Origin: an uncultured beta proteobacterium
GTDB lineage: Bacteria; Pseudomonadota; Gammaproteobacteria; Burkholderiales; SG8-41
Assembly (NCBI GenBank): GCA_903913965.1
Contig: CAIWNB010000058.1
Location: 1-48,121, forward strand
Length of the DNA: 48,121 nt
Direction of reading: 5' to 3'
This document shows positions 24,933 through 35,247 of this stretch, one piece after another (position 1 is the first letter of the stretch; every line of letters begins with the position of its first letter). The notes below the pieces were generated by a model, which saw nothing but the letters and a program-made list of their open reading frames with translations, had not been told where the DNA came from and did no database searches. Both the position numbers and the translations under genes were made by a program.

Positions 24933-26060
24933 CTAATCTTCCAGCAAGATTCTCAGCATGCGCCGCAGGGGTTCTGCCGCCCCCCACAACAGCTGGTCAC
25001 CCACGGTAAACGCCGACAGGTAATGACCGCCCATTGCCAATTTGCGCAGGCGCCCTACGGCAATTTGCAAGCCTCCTGTCACCGCGGCTGGCGTCAGTTC
25101 GCGCTCGGAAGGTTCTCGACGATTTTCAACGAGCTTAACCCATTGATTTGCAGATGAAATAATCGACAACAACTCATCAATTGGCACGTCACGCTTGAGT
25201 TTGATCGTCAGCGCCTGGCTATGGCAACGCATCGCCCCGACCCGCACGCACAAGCTATCGACCGGGATGGCGGGCACACCGAAACTATCGCCACGGCCCA
25301 ATATCTTGTTGGTCTCCGCGCCGCCCTTCCATTCTTCAAGCGACATGCCGTTACCCATGTCCTGGTCGATCCACGGAATCAGATTACCAGCGAGCGGTAT
25401 GCCGCGAAAATTCTCCATCGGCAAAGAGCCATCGTTCTGCTTGGCCTTAACCTTGCGGTCGATCTCCAGAATTGCCGAGGCCGGATCAGCCAGCAAATCG
25501 CGGACCTCGGCATTGACCTGACCAAACTGGTTGAGCAATTCCCGCATATGCTGCGCGCCACCACCAGAAGCCGCCTGATAGGTCATGCAGGTCATCCATT
25601 CGACCAGATCCGCCGCAAACAGGCCATGCAGCCCCATCAACATGCAACTAACGGTGCAGTTGCCGCCAATATAATTTTTAACCCCCTTGGCCAGCGCGCC
25701 CTTGATCACCCCGAGATTGACCGGATCGAGCACGATCACGGCGTCGTCCTTCATGCGCAGGGTCTTGGCGGCATCGATCCAATAACCTTGCCAGCCGGCG
25801 GCGCGCAGTTTGTCGTAAGTAGCGATGGTGTAGTCGCTGCCCTGACAGGTCAGGATTACATCCAGTTTTTTTAATGCCTCAATATCCGACGCATCCTGGA
25901 GCGGCGCACTGTCACGACCAACCGACGGCCCCTTGCCGCCAACCTGCGAAGTCGTAAAAAAAACCGGCTCGATCAGGGCGAAATCGCCCTCGGCCTGCAT
26001 GCGCTGCAGGAGCACCGATCCGACCATTCCCCGCCAACCGACAAATCCGACGCGTTTCAC
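24933..26060 (-). CDS. asd: Aspartate-semialdehyde dehydrogenase
   Basis: A 375-residue NADP enzyme that makes aspartate semialdehyde for lysine, threonine, methionine and diaminopimelate synthesis. The start is most likely the GTG at 26060, giving [21 protein letters not shown]; an AAGAG site lies 6 nt upstream, and the longer frame to 26078 begins with TTG. The catalytic Cys is in [15 protein letters not shown] at about residue 135. The length matches the Gram-negative Asd type. It lies between leuB and fimV. Confidence 0.96.
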   Translation of the reverse strand: MKRVGFVGWRGMVGSVLLQRMQAEGDFALIEPVFFTTSQVGGKGPSVGRDSAPLQDASDIEALKKLDVILTCQGSDYTIATYDKLRAAGWQGYWIDAAKTLRMKDDAVIVLDPVNLGVIKGALAKGVKNYIGGNCTVSCMLMGLHGLFAADLVEWMTCMTYQAASGGGAQHMRELLNQFGQVNAEVRDLLADPASAILEIDRKVKAKQNDGSLPMENFRGIPLAGNLIPWIDQDMGNGMSLEEWKGGAETNKILGRGDSFGVPAIPVDSLCVRVGAMRCHSQALTIKLKRDVPIDELLSIISSANQWVKLVENRREPSERELTPAAVTGGLQIAVGRLRKLAMGGHYLSAFTVGDQLLWGAAEPLRRMLRILLED

Positions 26061-26098
26061 TTTGAGCTCTTTCCGCAACGCAGTTGCAATATAAGGTG

Positions 26099-27166
26099 TT
26101 AACCGAGGGCGGCCACCACCGCGTCACCCATTTCTATGGTGCCGACACGGCGCGTTTCCGTTTCGTAAATGTCAGCGGTGCGATAGCCCTGCGCCAGCAC
26201 CTTCTTGACCGCCGCCTCGATGCGCCGCGCCGCCTCTTCCTGATTAAAGGTATAGCGCAGCATCATCGCGGCGGACATGATGGTCGCCAGCGGATTGGCC
26301 ATGTTCTTGCCCGCGATATCCGGCGCCGAGCCGTGTGCAGGTTCGTAGAGTCCCTTGTTATTGACGTCGAGCGAAGCCGAGGGCAGCATGCCGATCGAAC
26401 CGGTCAGCATGGATGCCTCGTCGGAGAGAATATCGCCAAACATGTTGCCGGTGACGATCACATCGAACTGCTTGGGCGCACGCACCAACTGCATCGCAGC
26501 GTTATCAACATACATGTGGGACAGCGCAACCTCGGGATACTTTTTCGCCATATCGTTGGCGATCTCACGCCACAAGCGACTGGTCTCGAGAACGTTCTCC
26601 TTGTCCACCGAACACAGCTTGCGACCGCGCTTCATAGCCGCCTGAAAGCCGACATCCAAAATGCGGCGGATTTCCGGCTCGGAATAGAGCATGGTGTCAA
26701 AGCCTTCGCGCTCACCGGCGGCGTTGGTGCGGCGGCCGCGCGGCGAACCGAAATAGATGTCGCCGGTCAGTTCGCGCAAAATCAAAACATCCAGCCCCGC
26801 CACCAGTTCCGGCTTGAGCGAAGAGGCGCTGGCCAGCTCCTCAAAAAGAATCGCCGGACGCAGATTGGCAAACAAGCATAACTCCTTGCGCATGCGCAAC
26901 AAGCCCTGCTCGGGACGCATTTCGCGCGGCAAGGCATCATACTGCGGACCACCAACCGCACCGCACAGCACCGCGTCGGCTTCCTTGGCCAGTTTGAGCG
27001 TGGCGGCCGGCAAGGGATCACTGGCGGCGTCATAACCAGCACCACCATAGGGCGCGGCTTCCAGCTCCATATGCAGGCCGTCGCGCTTGATGATTTCCAG
27101 CACGCGCATCGCCTGCGCGATGATCTCGGGACCAATGCCGTCACCGGCCAAAACCGCAATCTTCAT
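26099..27166 (-). CDS. leuB: 3-isopropylmalate dehydrogenase
   Basis: A 355-residue NAD-dependent enzyme that oxidatively decarboxylates 3-isopropylmalate in leucine synthesis. The start at 27166 gives [15 protein letters not shown] and has GAAGGG upstream; 13 earlier in-frame codons are not family-like. The motif [15 protein letters not shown] (about 139-153) and the [14 protein letters not shown] Mg/isopropylmalate site (about 240-253) are present. It follows leuD by 87 nt. Confidence 0.97.
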   Translation of the reverse strand: MKIAVLAGDGIGPEIIAQAMRVLEIIKRDGLHMELEAAPYGGAGYDAASDPLPAATLKLAKEADAVLCGAVGGPQYDALPREMRPEQGLLRMRKELCLFANLRPAILFEELASASSLKPELVAGLDVLILRELTGDIYFGSPRGRRTNAAGEREGFDTMLYSEPEIRRILDVGFQAAMKRGRKLCSVDKENVLETSRLWREIANDMAKKYPEVALSHMYVDNAAMQLVRAPKQFDVIVTGNMFGDILSDEASMLTGSIGMLPSASLDVNNKGLYEPAHGSAPDIAGKNMANPLATIMSAAMMLRYTFNQEEAARRIEAAVKKVLAQGYRTADIYETETRRVGTIEMGDAVVAALG

Positions 27167-27253
27167 CTTTTCTTTCCCTTCAGGGGCATGGCCAAGACAG
27201 CTCACAACAGCGCGCGACGCAACCTCCGTCTGCCGCTCGTAAAGCCGCCGGCT

Positions 27254-27892
27254 CTAGTTAAACAACCACGGACGCTGGAGGCGACGGGCGTCTTCAAAAA
27301 TCTTGATGCGTTCAGCGTGTTCAAGCGTCAGCCCGATTTCATCAAGGCCGTTCTTCAGGCAATGCTTACGGAAGGCGTCGATCTCAAACGAAAAATGCTC
27401 GCCCCCCGGGGTGCTGATGGTCTGTTGATCGAGATCGATCGCCAGACGGTACCCTGATGCCGCCTCAGACTCCTTGAACAAACGATCAACTGTCGACGCA
27501 TCGAGTTTGATCAGCAACAGCCCGTTCTTGAAACTGTTGTTATAAAAAATATCAGCGAAACTCGGCGCGATAACAGCTTGAAACCCGTACTGCAGCAACG
27601 CCCAGGGCGCATGCTCGCGCGAGGAACCACAACCGAAATTTTCACGCGCCAGCAATATCTGTGCGCCCTGATAACGCGGCTGATTCAGGATGAAATCCTT
27701 GTTCAGCGGGCGCTGTGAATTATCCCGACCGGGCTCGCCCTGATCGAGATAACGCCACTCGTCAAAGAGGTTGGGGCCATAGCCCGTGCGCAGGATCGAT
27801 TTCAGAAACTGCTTGGGGATGATCGCATCGGTATCGACATTGGCGCGATCGAGCGGCGCCACCAAACCTTCGCGGGAAACAAATTTTTCCAT
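27254..27892 (-). CDS. leuD: 3-isopropylmalate dehydratase small subunit
   Basis: A 212-residue small subunit of isopropylmalate isomerase, which works as a heterodimer with LeuC. The N-terminus [21 protein letters not shown] and the swivelling-domain motif [18 protein letters not shown] (about 80-97) are diagnostic. It starts 12 nt after leuC. Confidence 0.97.
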   Translation of the reverse strand: MEKFVSREGLVAPLDRANVDTDAIIPKQFLKSILRTGYGPNLFDEWRYLDQGEPGRDNSQRPLNKDFILNQPRYQGAQILLARENFGCGSSREHAPWALLQYGFQAVIAPSFADIFYNNSFKNGLLLIKLDASTVDRLFKESEAASGYRLAIDLDQQTISTPGGEHFSFEIDAFRKHCLKNGLDEIGLTLEHAERIKIFEDARRLQRPWLFN

Positions 27893-27904
27893 GGCTAACT
27901 CCTG

Positions 27905-29311
27905 TTACAGCGTACGTGCATCGACAAAATGGCCAGCCACCGCAGCCGCGGCAGCCATCTCGGGGCTGACCAGATGCGTGCGACCGCCGGCCCCCTGACG
28001 CCCCTCAAAGTTGCGGTTGGAGGTCGAGGCACAACGCTCGCCCGGCGACAGCTGGTCGTCGTTCATGCCCAGACACATCGAACATCCCGGCTCGCGCCAC
28101 TCGAACCCCGCCTCGATAAATATCTTGTCGAGACCTTCGGCCTCGGCCTGGCGTTTAACCAGCCCCGAACCCGGCACCACTAGCGCGAGTTTGATATTGG
28201 CCGCCACCTTGCGCCCACGCGCAATGGCCGCGGCAGCTCTCAAGTCCTCAATGCGCGAATTGGTGCAGGAACCGATGAACACCTTGTCCGGCTTGATCTC
28301 GACGATCGGCGTATTCGGCTGGAGACCCATATATTTCAGTGCGCGTTCAATGCCCTCACGCTTGACTGGATCGGCCTCTTTGGCCGGATCCGGAACAAAG
28401 CCATCGATGGTCGTCACCATTTGCGGCGAGGTACCCCAGGTCACCTGCGGCTGTATGGCTGTCCCATCCAGGGCAACCACGCTGTCGAATGCGGCGCCTT
28501 CGTCGCTCTTCAGCGTACGCCAGTAAGCCACCGCCTTGTCCCACACCGCGCCAGTGGGCGCCAGCGGACGTCCTTTCACGTAGTCGATCGTGTTGTCGTC
28601 TACTGCCACCATCCCGGCGCGCGCACCGGCCTCGATGGCCATATTGCACAGGGTCATGCGACCCTCCATCGATAGCGCGCGGATCGCACTGCCGGCAAAC
28701 TCGATCGAATACCCGGTGCCACCGGCGGTGCCGATCTTGCCGATGATCGCCAAGGCAATATCTTTCGCACCAACTCCTGCGCCGACATTACCCTCAACGA
28801 CCACCTGCATCGCCTTCGTTTTTTTCTGTGTCAGGCACTGCGTCGCCATGACGTGTTCGACTTCCGAGGTACCGATACCGAAGGCGAGACAACCAAAGGC
28901 CCCATGCGTGCTGGTATGCGAATCGCCACACACGACGGTCATGCCGGGTAGCGTGGCACCATTCTCCGGTCCGATCACATGCACAATGCCCTGACGCTCG
29001 TGACGAAACGGGTAATAACTCAGTGCGCCACTTTCCTGAATATTGGCGTCGAGTGTCTCGACCTGCAGACGCGACACCGGATCGGCAATCCCCTTGTCCC
29101 AGTCCTTGGTCGGGGTGTTGTGATCGGCGGTGGCGACAATCGAACTGATGCGCCAGACCTTGCGCTGCGCCAGCTTCAAGCCTTCGTAGGCCTGCGGACT
29201 GGTCACCTCATGCACCAGATGACGGTCGATATAAATGAGCCCAGTGCCATCGGCATCTTCGTGCACGAGATGGTCCTGCCACAGTTTGTCGTAGAGAGTT
29301 TGAGCGGCCAT
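27905..29311 (-). CDS. leuC: 3-isopropylmalate dehydratase large subunit
   Basis: A 468-residue aconitase-family subunit with a 4Fe-4S cluster. The three ligand cysteines are in [12 protein letters not shown] (about 347) and [13 protein letters not shown] (about 407 and 410). The [13 protein letters not shown] substrate motif is near residue 130. The start at 29311 gives [16 protein letters not shown]; an open frame extends to 29395 but is not family-like. No Shine-Dalgarno is evident before this ATG. It is the first gene of leuCDB. Confidence 0.97.
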   Translation of the reverse strand: MAAQTLYDKLWQDHLVHEDADGTGLIYIDRHLVHEVTSPQAYEGLKLAQRKVWRISSIVATADHNTPTKDWDKGIADPVSRLQVETLDANIQESGALSYYPFRHERQGIVHVIGPENGATLPGMTVVCGDSHTSTHGAFGCLAFGIGTSEVEHVMATQCLTQKKTKAMQVVVEGNVGAGVGAKDIALAIIGKIGTAGGTGYSIEFAGSAIRALSMEGRMTLCNMAIEAGARAGMVAVDDNTIDYVKGRPLAPTGAVWDKAVAYWRTLKSDEGAAFDSVVALDGTAIQPQVTWGTSPQMVTTIDGFVPDPAKEADPVKREGIERALKYMGLQPNTPIVEIKPDKVFIGSCTNSRIEDLRAAAAIARGRKVAANIKLALVVPGSGLVKRQAEAEGLDKIFIEAGFEWREPGCSMCLGMNDDQLSPGERCASTSNRNFEGRQGAGGRTHLVSPEMAAAAAVAGHFVDARTL

Positions 29312-29482
29312 GGATAAATTGCTTTTCAGATTTGGCGCGGGAGCTGCCGAATGCGCGGTTCGATTGCGGCACGCCCCAGCAATGGGAAACCACAAGCAGG
29401 CACTGCCCGCTCGCCCCTAGGGTGCTTCCTAAGCCATTGGAAACGCGGGAGTATCCCACAGATCGAGTATTACGCGCCAGCC
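29312..29482. other. leuC upstream region
   Basis: A 171-nt gap ahead of leuC. On the minus strand two imperfect copies of a GTTTCC-ATGGCT-like segment occur (about 29411-29437 and 29373-29396), which could be a tandem regulatory site or chance. No leader peptide with a run of Leu codons was seen, and no clear terminator for the MFS gene upstream. Confidence 0.3.
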
Positions 29483-30640
29483 TCAGACTGGCGCTGCGGC
29501 CGGCGCATCGCGCAAATTTCGCCACAAAATAAACAGGCCGACGAAAGCACACAGCCCGGCACCGCTAAAGGTCAGGCCGGGACCCAGGTTTTCCCACGCG
29601 CTGCCGGCATACAAGCCGCCGATCGTACCGCCGAGCCCGAAAGCGACACTGGTATAGATGGCCTGCCCGCGCGCCTGGTGTCTGCCGCTGAATATCTGAT
29701 TGACGTAGCCCAACGCCGAGGCATGAAAAGAACCAAAACTCGCCGCGTGCAGGGTCTGCGCAAACAGCAGCATGGCAAGACTGTCAGCACACCAGGCAAT
29801 GATCATGAAACGTAAGCCGGCGAGCGCGAAGCTCGCCATCAACACCGCGCGCAGTGAAAACCGCCGCAGCAAATGGGCCAGCCAGTAAAAAATCGCAATC
29901 TCACAGACCACCCCCAGCGTCCACAACCCGCCCACCGCGCTTTTGCTATAGCCGTGGTCAACGAGAAAGATCGAATAGAAGGTGTAATACGGGCCATGGG
30001 CCACCGACATCAAGGCGCAGGCCGAGAACAGGGCGATCACCTGCGGCTTGCGCAGCAGCCCGGCGAGTGAAGAAGGTGCGCCGGCATGTTCGGTGCGCGG
30101 CGCATCGGGCACCCAAAGCAAAAACGCCGCGGCAAAAATCAAGATCGCCAGCATGATCCAGGGCAGCACCGCCACCGCAAAAAAATCCAGCACAGTGCCG
30201 ATCAACGCGACGGCAGCGATGAACCCAAGCGAACCCCACACCCGCACGCGACCATAGCGGCCGGCATGCGCGCCCAGATGAGACAGCGTGGTTGACTCCA
30301 GGAGCGGCAGCGCAGCGCTGAGACAAAAACTCATCAGCAACACGACTGCGAACACCGCCTCAAAGCTGGATACAAAAAAGAGTCCGCCGAATAATAGCGT
30401 GCCGGCAATGCTGCCGATGCGCGCGACGCGCAACATGCGGCCATCACGATCCGCCAGCCAGCCCCACAAATGCGGCGCGAAGATACGCACCAGCTGCGGC
30501 AAAGACATGAGAATGCCGATGCCCGCAGCGGTGATCCCGAGGTTGCTCAGGTACAAACTGAAATAAGGTGCGAACGCACCAAGATAGGCGAAATAGAAAA
30601 AATAGGCGCCCGCCAGCCGCCAGTAGGGCGGTTTACTCAT
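29483..30640 (-). CDS. MFS transporter, HcaT/MFS_1-like family
   Basis: A 385-residue protein with about 12 membrane helices. The opening PYWRLAGAYFFYFAYLGAFAP and the motif GWLADRDGRMLRV between helices 2 and 3 match the 3-phenylpropionate permease (HcaT)/nucleoside-permease-like MFS group. The YGRVRVWGSLGFI segment near residue 130 is a signature of the same group. The substrate is unknown. It starts 33 nt downstream of aroC and is probably co-transcribed with it. Confidence 0.87.
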   Translation of the reverse strand: MSKPPYWRLAGAYFFYFAYLGAFAPYFSLYLSNLGITAAGIGILMSLPQLVRIFAPHLWGWLADRDGRMLRVARIGSIAGTLLFGGLFFVSSFEAVFAVVLLMSFCLSAALPLLESTTLSHLGAHAGRYGRVRVWGSLGFIAAVALIGTVLDFFAVAVLPWIMLAILIFAAAFLLWVPDAPRTEHAGAPSSLAGLLRKPQVIALFSACALMSVAHGPYYTFYSIFLVDHGYSKSAVGGLWTLGVVCEIAIFYWLAHLLRRFSLRAVLMASFALAGLRFMIIAWCADSLAMLLFAQTLHAASFGSFHASALGYVNQIFSGRHQARGQAIYTSVAFGLGGTIGGLYAGSAWENLGPGLTFSGAGLCAFVGLFILWRNLRDAPAAAPV

Positions 30641-30673
30641 GACGGCGCGCCGCGCGAAGCACGACGCACATAA

Positions 30674-31837
30674 TCATGCTTCGTCGGGGTCGGGGTTTTC
30701 GCTCGTCGCAGCGCTGCGTAAACGCGATACCACAGCGGCCGGCGCCTGCGCTGCGATGCGCGGCGTCGCACTCAACACATCGGCGTTTTGAGCACGATGA
30801 CGCAAAGCGTGATCCATCAGCGTCAACGCCAGCATCGCCTCGCAGATCGGCGTGGCACGAATACCGACACAGGGATCGTGACGACCGTGGGTTTCGATGC
30901 TCGCCGCATGACCCGCCGCATCAATGGTACGGCGCAACAAACGGATGCTTGAGGTCGGTTTTACGGCGACATGAACGACCACATCCTGGCCGCTTGAAAT
31001 ACCGCCCAGAACGCCGCCAGCGTTGTTGGAGAGAAACCCCTGTGGCGACATTTCATCCGAATGTTCGGTGCCGCGCTGCGAAACGGCGTCGAAACCCGCG
31101 CCAATTTCAACGCCTTTGACCGCGTTGATATTCATCATGTTGTAAGCGATATCCGCGTCGAGGCGGTCGTAGACGGGCTCCCCCCAACCAACCGGTACAC
31201 CGGTGGCGATGGTGGTGATGCGCGCGCCGACCGAATCGCCGGACTTGCGCAGCTTGTCCATGAATTCTTCGAGCTGCGCAACGTAGGCGTCATCCGCCAC
31301 GAAGAACGGATTGGCGTTCACGCCCTCCCACGATTTGAACGGCACTTCGATTGGCCCGAGTTGCGACATATAGCCGCGCACGACAATGCCGTACTTTTCA
31401 TGCAGCCATTTTTTGGCAATAGCCGCCGCCGCCACTCGCACCGCGGTTTCGCGCGCCGATGAACGCCCGCCGCCGCGGTAATCACGGATGCCATATTTCT
31501 GCGCATAAGTGTAATCAGCATGTCCGGGGCGAAAGCTGTCCTTGATCTTCGAATAGTCTTTGCTGCGCTGATCGGTGTTGCGAATCAGCAGACCGATCGG
31601 CGTACCGGTGGTCTTGCCCTCAAACACACCGGACAGTATCTCGACCTTGTCTTCCTCGCGACGCTGCGTGACGTGACGCGAAGTGCCGGGCTTGCGGCGA
31701 TCGAGGTCACCCTGAATATCGGCTTCGCTGATTTCAAGACCAGGCGGGCAACCGTCCACCACGCAGCCGATGGCCGGGCCGTGACTCTCGCCGAAGGACG
31801 TCACGCAGAACAGTTTGCCTAGTGTGTTGCCTGACAT
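30674..31837 (-). CDS. aroC: Chorismate synthase
   Basis: A 387-residue FMN-dependent enzyme that makes chorismate, the branch point for aromatic amino acids and folate. Signatures are [18 protein letters not shown] (about 16-33), the [14 protein letters not shown] motif (about 103) and [24 protein letters not shown] (about 120), of which the [10 protein letters not shown] part is diagnostic. The C-terminal tail past residue 360 is Ala-rich and probably disordered. Confidence 0.97.
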   Translation of the reverse strand: MSGNTLGKLFCVTSFGESHGPAIGCVVDGCPPGLEISEADIQGDLDRRKPGTSRHVTQRREEDKVEILSGVFEGKTTGTPIGLLIRNTDQRSKDYSKIKDSFRPGHADYTYAQKYGIRDYRGGGRSSARETAVRVAAAAIAKKWLHEKYGIVVRGYMSQLGPIEVPFKSWEGVNANPFFVADDAYVAQLEEFMDKLRKSGDSVGARITTIATGVPVGWGEPVYDRLDADIAYNMMNINAVKGVEIGAGFDAVSQRGTEHSDEMSPQGFLSNNAGGVLGGISSGQDVVVHVAVKPTSSIRLLRRTIDAAGHAASIETHGRHDPCVGIRATPICEAMLALTLMDHALRHRAQNADVLSATPRIAAQAPAAVVSRLRSAATSENPDPDEA

Positions 31838-31914
31838 GATGTACCTGTTTTAAGCCGCAAATTAAGGCGCGAGTTTAGCATAGCGGGCGATACCCCCCCG
31901 CCGCCGCTGGAGCC

Positions 31915-34900
31915 TCAACCCGTCTGTGTTTCAATCTCGCCAGGTGGCACTGGGGCGACATAACCAATGATCATCAACAAACCGCCGACAACAAGGAAGG
32001 AGACGATGCGCTCAACGGTACCAACGCTGGCAAGATCAAGCAAAAACAACTTGCCGACTGCCGCCGCCAGCAAGGCCGCACCGGCGAGCCAAAACGAACG
32101 CCGCAATCCGCGCGTAGCCAACCACATCACGATCAGGGCCGTCAGCGTCCAGACAATCGACAGCGTCATCTGCACGGTCATCGAATTAAACAAATCGACC
32201 GCGGCATACGGCACGCCGTACCAATGATGGATACAGCGCAGCAACACCGCGTTAAGCCAGACAAAACCGAGCACTGCCAGCATCACTAACCGCGACTGAC
32301 GCGCCGAACGCGGCGCGCGCGCCCAGCCGTAGCACGCCATCAGCACCACGATTTGCGCCAGGTCCACCGGGTTGATCAATGGCCAAAAAGGCCACGGTGT
32401 CGCCACCGACACATCGCCGCTCGACCACACGGACCAGCTGGCCACGAACGCGGCCAGCGCCCCCAGACCCAGGTCACGGCCGGTGGTGTCATCACCTCGC
32501 CACCAGCATGAACTCCAGCGGTCCAGCACGAGCAAAGCAGTCGCAGGTACCGCGCCCCACATCGCAAACGCCCAACTCGAAGCAGGCCAGGCGAGCGCGC
32601 AACGCCAGGCCAGCTCCCACGCCAACAACCCCACCGACAACCACACGGCAAACACTGTCTGTGCATCGGCGCCAAGGCTGATACCGGCGCGCCGCTGACA
32701 GCGCAGGATATAAAACAATGCGGCAATCGCAGCGCCCCACGCCGCCCAGGCCAGATCCGCCGCAGGATGCAATTGGCGGTGGATCTGCAGATACAGCGCC
32801 ACCACCATCGCCAACAGCAGCAATAACACAATACGTCGCGCGGCCGTCCAGTCGATCCAGCCACCGAAGATTTCAAACAGCAGCGCAGTGGCGGCAACCA
32901 ACCCCAGCCCATAGGCAATATGCAAATCAGGATCATGATGCCAGTTGATATAGGCAAGCCCCGAGACCAGCCAGAAACCCAATCCCCACAACAACACCCA
33001 ATGACTCACCGCAGTCGCGGCGACGTTCTCGCGTTCACGCAAACGGTAACGCAGTGCTCCAGCGAGCAGACCGATCAGACCCAGCGACGCGCTACCCGCG
33101 AAGTGCCGATGATCGAACAACCATAGCCCTTCCCAGGTTGCCAATGCCGCCATCAAAACCCAGCCGCTGCGATAGCGCGCGCCGTGTACGGTGGCTATGG
33201 CATCCTGCGCCTGCCAGTGCAAACACCAGAAAAATACTGCAAATGCGAGCGGCCAGGCCGCCAGTCCAAGGCCTGCCAGCGGATGTTGTCCATTGGCGAA
33301 CAAACCAAGAATACCCAGCGCGATCAGCGGCAGATGGGCGCGGGTAATCAAGCGCAGCGCCTTCCAGCCGAGGCAGCCGCCGATGGTTTCGGCAAGTGCA
33401 AAACTCACCGCGGCAAACATCACTGCCGCAGCCTGCGCGTCTTGAGGCGGCAAGCCATCGTGCAGCGCGCGCCAGCCACCGGCAAACCACCAGCCGAACG
33501 CCCACAGCAGTATGACGCCAGGCGCAGCCTCACCAGCTTCGTGCAAAACCTCGCGATACTTGTGCATCAGCCATGCAGTGATCAGCGCCGCCACGGTAAT
33601 TAGGGCACACCCCAGAACGAAGTCATTGAACCATGGTTGCGTGCGATCGTAGTCGGCGTCATGCATCAGGAACAGACAGGCCCCCGCACACTGCAAGAGC
33701 AGACCAAACAAGCGTGCGAACAGCCGCGACTGACGCAAACCCATCCAAACGATGGCCGCGCCTTCGAGCGTCCACAGGGCGAAGGTGGGGTAGGCATCCA
33801 GCGCGAAGAACAACGCCATCGTCGCCAATACCACGGCGAGCGCAAGATAGGCCTCGCCGAGCAAACGCAGGCCCTCGCGCCGCAGGACCATGACGGCCAG
33901 CAGCGCATACAACGCCGCCCCGAGTCCGGCGCTCCACGCCAGACCATAGGGCAAGTCGCGCACTAGTCCGGCCTGCATAAATGCCACGCTGAGCGGCGTG
34001 CCGAACACCAGCGTTCCATCAACCAGCCCGCGCAACTGCAGCGGCTGGCGTTGCGCAAAAAGGATGGGAATCACCAAATACATGGCGAAGAACAGCAGCA
34101 CAAAGGGTTCAATCGTCGCAAACAACTCGGGACGGTAATGCGCCTGCCCCCAGAAAACGCCGGCCACAAAGGTAAAAATAAAACCGGTCAGATTGAGGTC
34201 TCGCCAGGCCTTGAACCAGCTGATGGCGAGAATAAAAGCATTCAGTAGCGTGTAATACGAAAACAATGCCACCGGCTGATCAGCTTCACTGCCGGCGAGG
34301 ATGGGGGCCAGAAACGCACCCGTGAGTCCCACAACGGCGAGCACTTTCGCATCCTGACGCACGGCCATCAGGGTCGCAGCCACTCCCAGCAGCATGAACA
34401 GTGCAAAACCCAACCCCGGGTGGATCAGTGCAAACACGCGCAAGGCAAAGAACACATCGAGATACAACACACCAATGCCGGCGCCCTGCAGTATCAAGCC
34501 ATAGAGACGGCGGCGCATCGACAAACGCCAACCCGCCGCCAGCAACGCGAGGCCGGCCAGCGCCACTGCAGCCAGCCTGACAGGCACCGGCAGCACCGCG
34601 TGTTCGTAGGCGTATTTGAGCAAAAAGCCCACGCCAAAAAACAAGACTAGCGCACCGACCTTGGCGACAATATTTCCGGCCAGCAGACGTTGCCAGAAAT
34701 TGGCAGGCGAGACTGTATCAATGGGCGGGGCTACGTTCACATTAGCAGCCAACGCAGCCTTCTGCACTGGCGCATCAGCGGCTTGCGGGTGCTGCGCCGC
34801 AGTCGTTTTACCTTCGCCGGGATTCGCTACAGGCAGCGATACAGCAGGCGCCACGAGACCAGGCAGCGCAGTATCCTGCGTCGTATCCAACGGCGCTTCG

Positions 34901-35235
34901 GCATCCACCGCATCGACACGCGCAGCCCCCTCCGGAACCGCCGCGTCCATCGTTGTTGCTGACGCCACCGGATGCGGCTCAGTCACTGCATCCGGTTGTT
35001 CCAGCTTGCGCAAACGCCAGTGTATGTCTTCGAGTGACTTGTAAATGTGGTCGACCTTGCGCTCGAGTTCGGCAAGCCGGCGTGCCGCACTTTTTTCATC
35101 CTGCGCCTGCCCGCCATGCCGCGAGCGATAGACTGCCCCCGCCACCGTACCGACGATCGCGCCGGCCAGCGCACCGCTGCCATGGCCGAGCAACCCACCC
35201 ACCACCGCACCGACCAGCAAACCGAGCAACCACAT
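31915..35235 (-). CDS. Large DUF2339 polytopic membrane protein
   Basis: A protein of about 1106 residues. It opens with a glycine-zipper-like helix (LLVGAVVGGLLGHGSGALAG), then a coiled-coil segment (about 50-85, AELERKVDHIYKSLEDIHWRL), then an Ala/Pro/Thr-rich linker to about residue 170. A long run of more than 20 membrane helices follows, beginning NFWQRLLAGNIVAKVGALVLFFGVGFLLKYA, the DUF2339 signature. Function is unknown. The start at 35235 has AGAGGGG 7 nt upstream; an ATG two codons earlier (35241) is too close to that site. It follows the LplT-PlsC gene by 12 nt. Confidence 0.88.
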   Translation of the reverse strand: MWLLGLLVGAVVGGLLGHGSGALAGAIVGTVAGAVYRSRHGGQAQDEKSAARRLAELERKVDHIYKSLEDIHWRLRKLEQPDAVTEPHPVASATTMDAAVPEGAARVDAVDAEAPLDTTQDTALPGLVAPAVSLPVANPGEGKTTAAQHPQAADAPVQKAALAANVNVAPPIDTVSPANFWQRLLAGNIVAKVGALVLFFGVGFLLKYAYEHAVLPVPVRLAAVALAGLALLAAGWRLSMRRRLYGLILQGAGIGVLYLDVFFALRVFALIHPGLGFALFMLLGVAATLMAVRQDAKVLAVVGLTGAFLAPILAGSEADQPVALFSYYTLLNAFILAISWFKAWRDLNLTGFIFTFVAGVFWGQAHYRPELFATIEPFVLLFFAMYLVIPILFAQRQPLQLRGLVDGTLVFGTPLSVAFMQAGLVRDLPYGLAWSAGLGAALYALLAVMVLRREGLRLLGEAYLALAVVLATMALFFALDAYPTFALWTLEGAAIVWMGLRQSRLFARLFGLLLQCAGACLFLMHDADYDRTQPWFNDFVLGCALITVAALITAWLMHKYREVLHEAGEAAPGVILLWAFGWWFAGGWRALHDGLPPQDAQAAAVMFAAVSFALAETIGGCLGWKALRLITRAHLPLIALGILGLFANGQHPLAGLGLAAWPLAFAVFFWCLHWQAQDAIATVHGARYRSGWVLMAALATWEGLWLFDHRHFAGSASLGLIGLLAGALRYRLRERENVAATAVSHWVLLWGLGFWLVSGLAYINWHHDPDLHIAYGLGLVAATALLFEIFGGWIDWTAARRIVLLLLLAMVVALYLQIHRQLHPAADLAWAAWGAAIAALFYILRCQRRAGISLGADAQTVFAVWLSVGLLAWELAWRCALAWPASSWAFAMWGAVPATALLVLDRWSSCWWRGDDTTGRDLGLGALAAFVASWSVWSSGDVSVATPWPFWPLINPVDLAQIVVLMACYGWARAPRSARQSRLVMLAVLGFVWLNAVLLRCIHHWYGVPYAAVDLFNSMTVQMTLSIVWTLTALIVMWLATRGLRRSFWLAGAALLAAAVGKLFLLDLASVGTVERIVSFLVVGGLLMIIGYVAPVPPGEIETQTG

Positions 35236-35247
35236 CGCCATTCCCCT

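Noticed and set aside
25221-25874. 217-codon plus-strand frame across asd
   Set aside because: Shadow of asd; no domain or ribosome site.
29340-29365. GGTTCGATTG resembling a tRNA T-arm
   Set aside because: No acceptor or anticodon stem can be formed around it.
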